Origin: Pseudomonadota bacterium
GTDB taxonomy: Bacteria > Pseudomonadota > Alphaproteobacteria > UBA2966 > CAIVPW01
Length of the DNA: 8,201 nt
Direction of reading: 5' to 3'
Assembly (NCBI GenBank): GCA_027625125.1
Contig: JAQBXG010000073.1
Location: forward strand, 1-8,201
Below are positions 6,681 through 8,201 of the stretch, piece after piece. Positions within the stretch are counted from its first letter, which is position 1. Each line of letters begins with the position of its first letter. The translations under genes and the position numbers were made by a program. The notes below the pieces were generated by a model. It saw only the letters and a list, made by a program, of their open reading frames with translations. It did not search any database and had not been told where the DNA came from.

Positions 6681-8003
6681 ATGGCTGCAAAGGCCACCAC
6701 GACGCGCGAATCTGCCGGAACCGTCACCCTTACGGTTGACGCCACCGGCGAGTCGTTCACGTTGCCGCTGCACCGCGGATCGGTCGGGCCGACAGTGTTC
6801 GACATCCGCAAGCTGTATGCGGAGACGGGGATGTTCACATTCGACCCCGCCTTCATGTCGACCGCCAGTTGCGAATCGCGCATTACGTTCATCGACGGCG
6901 AACAGGGCCTGTTGCTGTACCGGGGCTATCCCATCGAGGAACTCGCGGAACACAGCAACTTCATGGAAGTCACGCACCTGTTGCTGTATGGGGAGCTGCC
7001 GACCAAGCGCGAGCTTGACGCACTGACCAACAACATCACCGGCCATACGATGATCCACGAACAGCTGACGCAGCTGTTCCGCGGTTTCCGGCGCGACGCG
7101 CACCCGATGGCGATCATGGTCGGCGTCGTCGGCGCGATGAGCGCGTTCTATCACGACCACCACGACATCTATGATTCCGGCGAGCGGATGATCGCCGCCC
7201 TTCGCCTGATCGCCAAGATTCCGACGATCGCGGCGATGGCGTACAAGTATTCCATCGGCCAGCCGTTCGTGTATCCGCGCAACGACTTGGGCTACGCCGA
7301 AAATTTCCTGCACATGATGTTCTCGGTGCCGGCCGAGGAATACGTGGTGAACCCGGTGCTGGCGCGGGCCATCGACGACATCTTCATCCTGCACGCCGAC
7401 CACGAACAGAATGCATCTACATCGACGGTCCGCCTGGCCGGATCTTCCGGGGCAAACCCCTTCGCCTGCATTGCCGCCGGCATCGCCTGCCTGTGGGGCC
7501 CGGCGCACGGTGGCGCCAACGAAGCGGTCCTGAGCATGCTCGGGGAAATCGGCTCGCGCGACCGCATCCCGGAGTTTATCGCCCGCGCCAAGGACAAGGA
7601 CGATCCGTTCCGGCTGATGGGATTCGGCCACCGCGTCTACAAGAACTTCGACCCTCGGGCTAACGTATTGCGCACCCGCGCCCACGAAGTACTCGAGACT
7701 CTGGGCATCCGCGACGACCAGCTGCTGGACCTGGCGATGGAACTGGAGCGCATCGCGCTCGAGGACGAGTACTTCGTCAAGCGCCGGCTGTACCCGAACA
7801 TCGACTTCTATTCGGGCATCATTCTGCAGGCCATGGGCATACCGCCAAGCCTGTTCACGGTGTTGTTCGCAATCGCCCGCACCGTCGGCTGGTGCGCCCA
7901 GTGGGCCGAAATGATGGGCGACCCGTCGCAGAAGATCGGCCGTCCGCGCCAGTTGTATACCGGCGAGCCGCAACGCCCCTATGTCCCGATCGACCAGCGC
8001 TAG
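6681..8003 (+). CDS. gltA: Type II citrate synthase
   Basis: A 440 aa enzyme condensing acetyl-CoA and oxaloacetate to citrate, the entry step of the TCA cycle. It is of the Gram-negative hexameric type: an N-terminal beta domain (LTVDATGESFTLPLHRG), then FTFDPAFMSTASCESRITF and the all-helical core. The catalytic triad is present: H276 (GPAHGGAN), H317 (GFGHRVYK) and D375 (NIDFYSGI), matching H264, H305 and D362 of the E. coli enzyme. HADHEQNASTSTVR and the C-terminal RPRQLYTG are also conserved. Start at 6681 is supported by AAAGGA (6669-6674), 6 nt upstream; the in-frame ATG at 6633 lies at the probable transcription start and adds non-conserved residues. A terminator-like hairpin follows 34 nt after the stop. 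Adjacency to gltX matches alphaproteobacterial gene order. Confidence 0.97.
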   Translation: MAAKATTTRESAGTVTLTVDATGESFTLPLHRGSVGPTVFDIRKLYAETGMFTFDPAFMSTASCESRITFIDGEQGLLLYRGYPIEELAEHSNFMEVTHLLLYGELPTKRELDALTNNITGHTMIHEQLTQLFRGFRRDAHPMAIMVGVVGAMSAFYHDHHDIYDSGERMIAALRLIAKIPTIAAMAYKYSIGQPFVYPRNDLGYAENFLHMMFSVPAEEYVVNPVLARAIDDIFILHADHEQNASTSTVRLAGSSGANPFACIAAGIACLWGPAHGGANEAVLSMLGEIGSRDRIPEFIARAKDKDDPFRLMGFGHRVYKNFDPRANVLRTRAHEVLETLGIRDDQLLDLAMELERIALEDEYFVKRRLYPNIDFYSGIILQAMGIPPSLFTVLFAIARTVGWCAQWAEMMGDPSQKIGRPRQLYTGEPQRPYVPIDQR

Positions 8004-8037
8004 CGCCGCCGCCCGCCTCCGCCCCGCCATCCACTCG

Positions 8038-8070
8038 GCCGGGAACCAGCAAAACTTCTTGGTGCCCGGC
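8038..8070 (+). terminator. Terminator-like hairpin after gltA
   Basis: GCCGGG-A-ACCA (8038-8048) pairs with TGGT-G-CCCGGC (8060-8070): ten base pairs interrupted by one A-G mismatch, with an 11 nt loop. It starts 34 nt after the gltA stop, where a terminator is expected. No T-run follows, so it may act without a U-tract or only stabilise the 3' end of the mRNA. Confidence 0.48.
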
Positions 8071-8201
8071 GATTCCGGTGCTATTGCGGACTGATTCCGC
8101 GACGGGGCCGGACGCGCCAGGCAATTGTCTGCCGCGCCGTCCGCCGCCTGCGAACACTTGGCGTGACCTCTGCGGAACCGTGCGGCGCCGCCCGTTCCCT
8201 T
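8071..8201. other. Intergenic tail with no supported gene
   Basis: After the gltA hairpin I see a second short perfect hairpin, GCGGA-CTGAT-TCCGC (8086-8100), and a weaker GGCA/TGCC pair (8120-8133). Two forward frames remain open to the window edge, one through LIPRRGRTRQAIVC from about 8091, but neither has an ATG start, an RBS or recognisable protein content. No reverse-strand gene is convincing. Confidence 0.4.

Noticed and set aside
6519..8030. 503-codon reverse open frame opposite citrate synthase
   Set aside because: It covers almost exactly the antisense of gltA, has no family motifs, and the forward frame is an unmistakable citrate synthase.
8091..8201. Forward open frame running off the window end as the start of another gene
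   Set aside because: It has no ATG, no RBS and no recognisable protein content, and open frames of this length are expected by chance at this GC content.

Overview
The window is GC-rich bacterial chromosome with dense coding and strong G/C preference at third codon positions in the genes I support. Two features point to an alphaproteobacterium, possibly in or near the Rhodospirillales: the order comEC (reverse) next to gltX-gltA (forward), and the C-terminal domain of the ComEC protein, which resembles the alphaproteobacterial form. This placement is inferred from gene order and protein style, not from any search.

Positions 1-197 hold a short tail that may end an upstream forward gene, a hairpin at 57-91, and a strong intrinsic terminator at 105-142 (11-12 bp stem followed by T8). 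The forward pair 198-1566 follows. It encodes a group I truncated haemoglobin with TyrB10, GlnE7, GlnE11 and the proximal His, then, 10 nt later, a 2Fe-2S/FAD/NAD(P) electron-transfer reductase. The pair reads like a two-protein equivalent of a flavohaemoglobin, and a nitric-oxide or oxygen chemistry role is inferred.

The block 1598-4456 is on the reverse strand and converges on the reductase with a 31 nt gap. In transcription order it holds comEC, a secreted two-cysteine protein of 137 aa resembling the Rap1a/Tai immunity-like family, and an unannotated-looking 49 aa single-pass membrane protein. comEC is split by a +1 frameshift near 3238-3259. It is either a recent pseudogene or carries an assembly indel.

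The block 4588-8003 is forward and divergent from comEC: a small beta-carbonic anhydrase, glutamyl-tRNA synthetase 15 nt later, and type II citrate synthase after a 110 nt gap that has its own promoter-like elements. These are housekeeping functions: bicarbonate supply, Glu-tRNA charging and TCA-cycle entry. The last 198 nt contain a terminator-like hairpin and no gene I can support.

No mobile element, CRISPR array, tRNA, rRNA or phage gene was seen. The items most worth a second look are the structured leader/terminator before the globin, the globin-reductase pair, the Rap1a-like orphan, and the comEC frameshift.
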